Source: Clostridia bacterium (GTDB taxonomy: Bacteria > Bacillota > Clostridia > Christensenellales > UBA1242). Taken from it: a DNA stretch of 5,773 bases. Both the position numbers and the translations under genes were made by a program. Of this stretch, positions 4,744 through 5,773 are shown piece by piece. Numbering within the stretch: the first letter of the stretch is position 1; each line of letters starts with the position of its first letter. The notes under the pieces were generated by a model. It ran no database searches, was not told the origin of the DNA, and worked only from the letters and a program-made list of their open reading frames with translations. The stretch covers positions 1 through 5,773 of the forward strand of contig JAFZND010000116.1 in assembly GCA_017553065.1 (NCBI GenBank), given 5' to 3'.

Positions 4744-5773
4744 ATGGAGAAACTTATGAGAAAGAGGAATGTATTTATAACAATATTTGTGCTACTTGTG
4801 TCAGCACTTTCTTTTTGGGCATGTAACCCATACAAAAATTACAACATGTCTGTTAGTGAGACAAATATTGTTTTGCAAATTACCACTAATGATGATAATA
4901 CATCCAATTATGAGTCCAAAGATATTACTGTTCAACTTTCAGGTGGTGACAAAAGCATAAACAAATCCATTGAATTGCCTATAAGTGATTTTGTTAAATT
5001 TGAAAAGACAAGCGAATTAAATGGTACGACCACATTAAAACTCACACCAAAAAAAGTTGGTAATGATGATATTGTTATTCATTCTTCCGAAGGAAACCTT
5101 ACTCAAAAGATTCATGTTCAAGTTGTAAAGCCAGTTAAAGATGTTAGTTTCACAGATTCCAGCAATCTTGCCGTAGAAGCTGGCGGAACACTAGATTTCT
5201 CAGTTAATGCCAATAATTATGTTAAGTTCTATCCATTTGATACAACAGATAAAAATTTACATTTTGAAGTTGTAGAAGATGGCGACAAAACAGGATATGC
5301 ATATTTTGATGGTTCTGTGTTACATGCAAGAGCATTATCACCAGACGGTTCAGAAATATATCCCACTGTGGATGGTCAAAGATACATTACCATCAAGGTA
5401 ATTAGTGAAGACAATCCACATCTTACTGCAACCACAGTTGTTCAAGTTGCAAATATTGTAAATACTCAAACTATTAGCATGAACCCAGATAGTAGTGCAT
5501 ATAGTTCTGATGATATTATACTCACACCAAATAGCTCTGGTGAATATGAAATTGTTCTTACACCAGAAAGCCTTGGTGGTGTTTCTGTTTCTAATGAATA
5601 TGCTAGCCACAGAACAATAAAAATTATGATGGGCGATAGCAGTGTGGACCATGCCAACTATGTGGTGAACCAACAACTAACAAATACACCTAGCACAGAC
5701 CCAAATAAAAATAAATTGGGATTTGAATACGATAGTTCGTCTAGTTTGTTCACATTTACTCTTACGGGTGTAA
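4744..5773 (+). CDS. Large surface lipoprotein with Ig-like (Big_2-like) repeats, 3' end outside the window
   Basis: The frame stays open from the start to the window end (343 codons), so the C-terminus is missing. Residues 6-27 form a lipoprotein signal: MRKRN, a hydrophobic core, then SFWAC with C27 as the lipid-modified cysteine (a relaxed lipobox). After a short linker, two beta-rich units can be seen, about 36-128 and 133-236. Each ends in alternating hydrophobic strands and a V-V-V type edge strand (KIHVQVV at 122-128; TVVQVAN at 231-237). AGGTLDFSVNANNYV at 146-160 and ITIKVISEDNP at 215-225 are typical of bacterial Ig-like fold group 2 repeats. Such proteins usually mediate surface binding or scaffolding; no catalytic motif is visible. 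Two starts are possible: ATG 4744 with AAGAGG 9 nt upstream, or ATG 4756 with GGAG 6 nt upstream, the second giving the more typical signal peptide. Confidence 0.8.
   Translation, partial: MEKLMRKRNVFITIFVLLVSALSFWACNPYKNYNMSVSETNIVLQITTNDDNTSNYESKDITVQLSGGDKSINKSIELPISDFVKFEKTSELNGTTTLKLTPKKVGNDDIVIHSSEGNLTQKIHVQVVKPVKDVSFTDSSNLAVEAGGTLDFSVNANNYVKFYPFDTTDKNLHFEVVEDGDKTGYAYFDGSVLHARALSPDGSEIYPTVDGQRYITIKVISEDNPHLTATTVVQVANIVNTQTISMNPDSSAYSSDDIILTPNSSGEYEIVLTPESLGGVSVSNEYASHRTIKIMMGDSSVDHANYVVNQQLTNTPSTDPNKNKLGFEYDSSSSLFTFTLTGV

Noticed and set aside
5350..5676. Two overlapping minus-strand open frames within the lipoprotein gene
   Set aside because: The plus-strand frame is open for the whole stretch with a lipoprotein signal and beta-repeat pattern; the minus frames have no ribosome sites and odd Ile/His/Cys-rich composition.

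Overview
The window reads as AT-rich (about 30% GC by eye) low-GC Gram-positive DNA from an endospore-forming member of the Bacillota, most likely of the class Clostridia and perhaps an uncultured lineage. The main evidence is a SpoIIQ-type forespore peptidase and the sporulation regulator SpoIIID close together, plus strong Shine-Dalgarno sites, GTG and TTG starts, and short U-tailed terminators. No RNA gene, insertion sequence, CRISPR array or phage gene was found.

Layout. (1) Positions 3-329: the 3' end of a gene entering from the left, probably a parvulin-type foldase, closed by a strong terminator. (2) 438-1664: a multi-membrane-span flippase-like protein of the LPG synthase TM / UPF0104 family with its own sigma-A promoter. 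It converges on (3) 1656-2627 (minus), a secreted NodB/polysaccharide-deacetylase-related protein that appears to have lost the catalytic Asp-Asp and His-x3-His residues. The two coding ends overlap by 9 nt inside one terminator hairpin. (4) A 154-bp divergent intergenic region leads to 2782-3192, an unrecognised small TTG-started exported or membrane-anchored protein. (5) 3250-3837: spoIIQ, behind a candidate sigma-F promoter. (6) 3924-4157: acyl carrier protein, behind a near-perfect sigma-A promoter and followed by a terminator. (7) 4278-4514: spoIIID, behind a good sigma-E-type promoter, with a terminator that includes its stop codon. (8) 4744 to the window end: the 5' part of a large lipoprotein with Ig-like (Big_2-like) repeats, transcribed from a strong sigma-A promoter through a leader of about 95 nt holding two hairpins.

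How they fit together. SpoIIQ (forespore, sigma-F) and SpoIIID (mother cell, sigma-E) act in the two compartments of the sporangium. A housekeeping fatty-acid gene, acpP, sits between them with its own promoter. The promoter types read from the sequence match the compartments expected from Bacillus subtilis and Clostridioides difficile, which supports both the gene calls and the promoter calls. The flippase-like protein, NodB-like protein, foldase fragment and lipoprotein are all envelope-related, but nothing in the window shows that they form one pathway. I saw no clearly novel system; the degenerate deacetylase and the structured lipoprotein leader are the least ordinary items.
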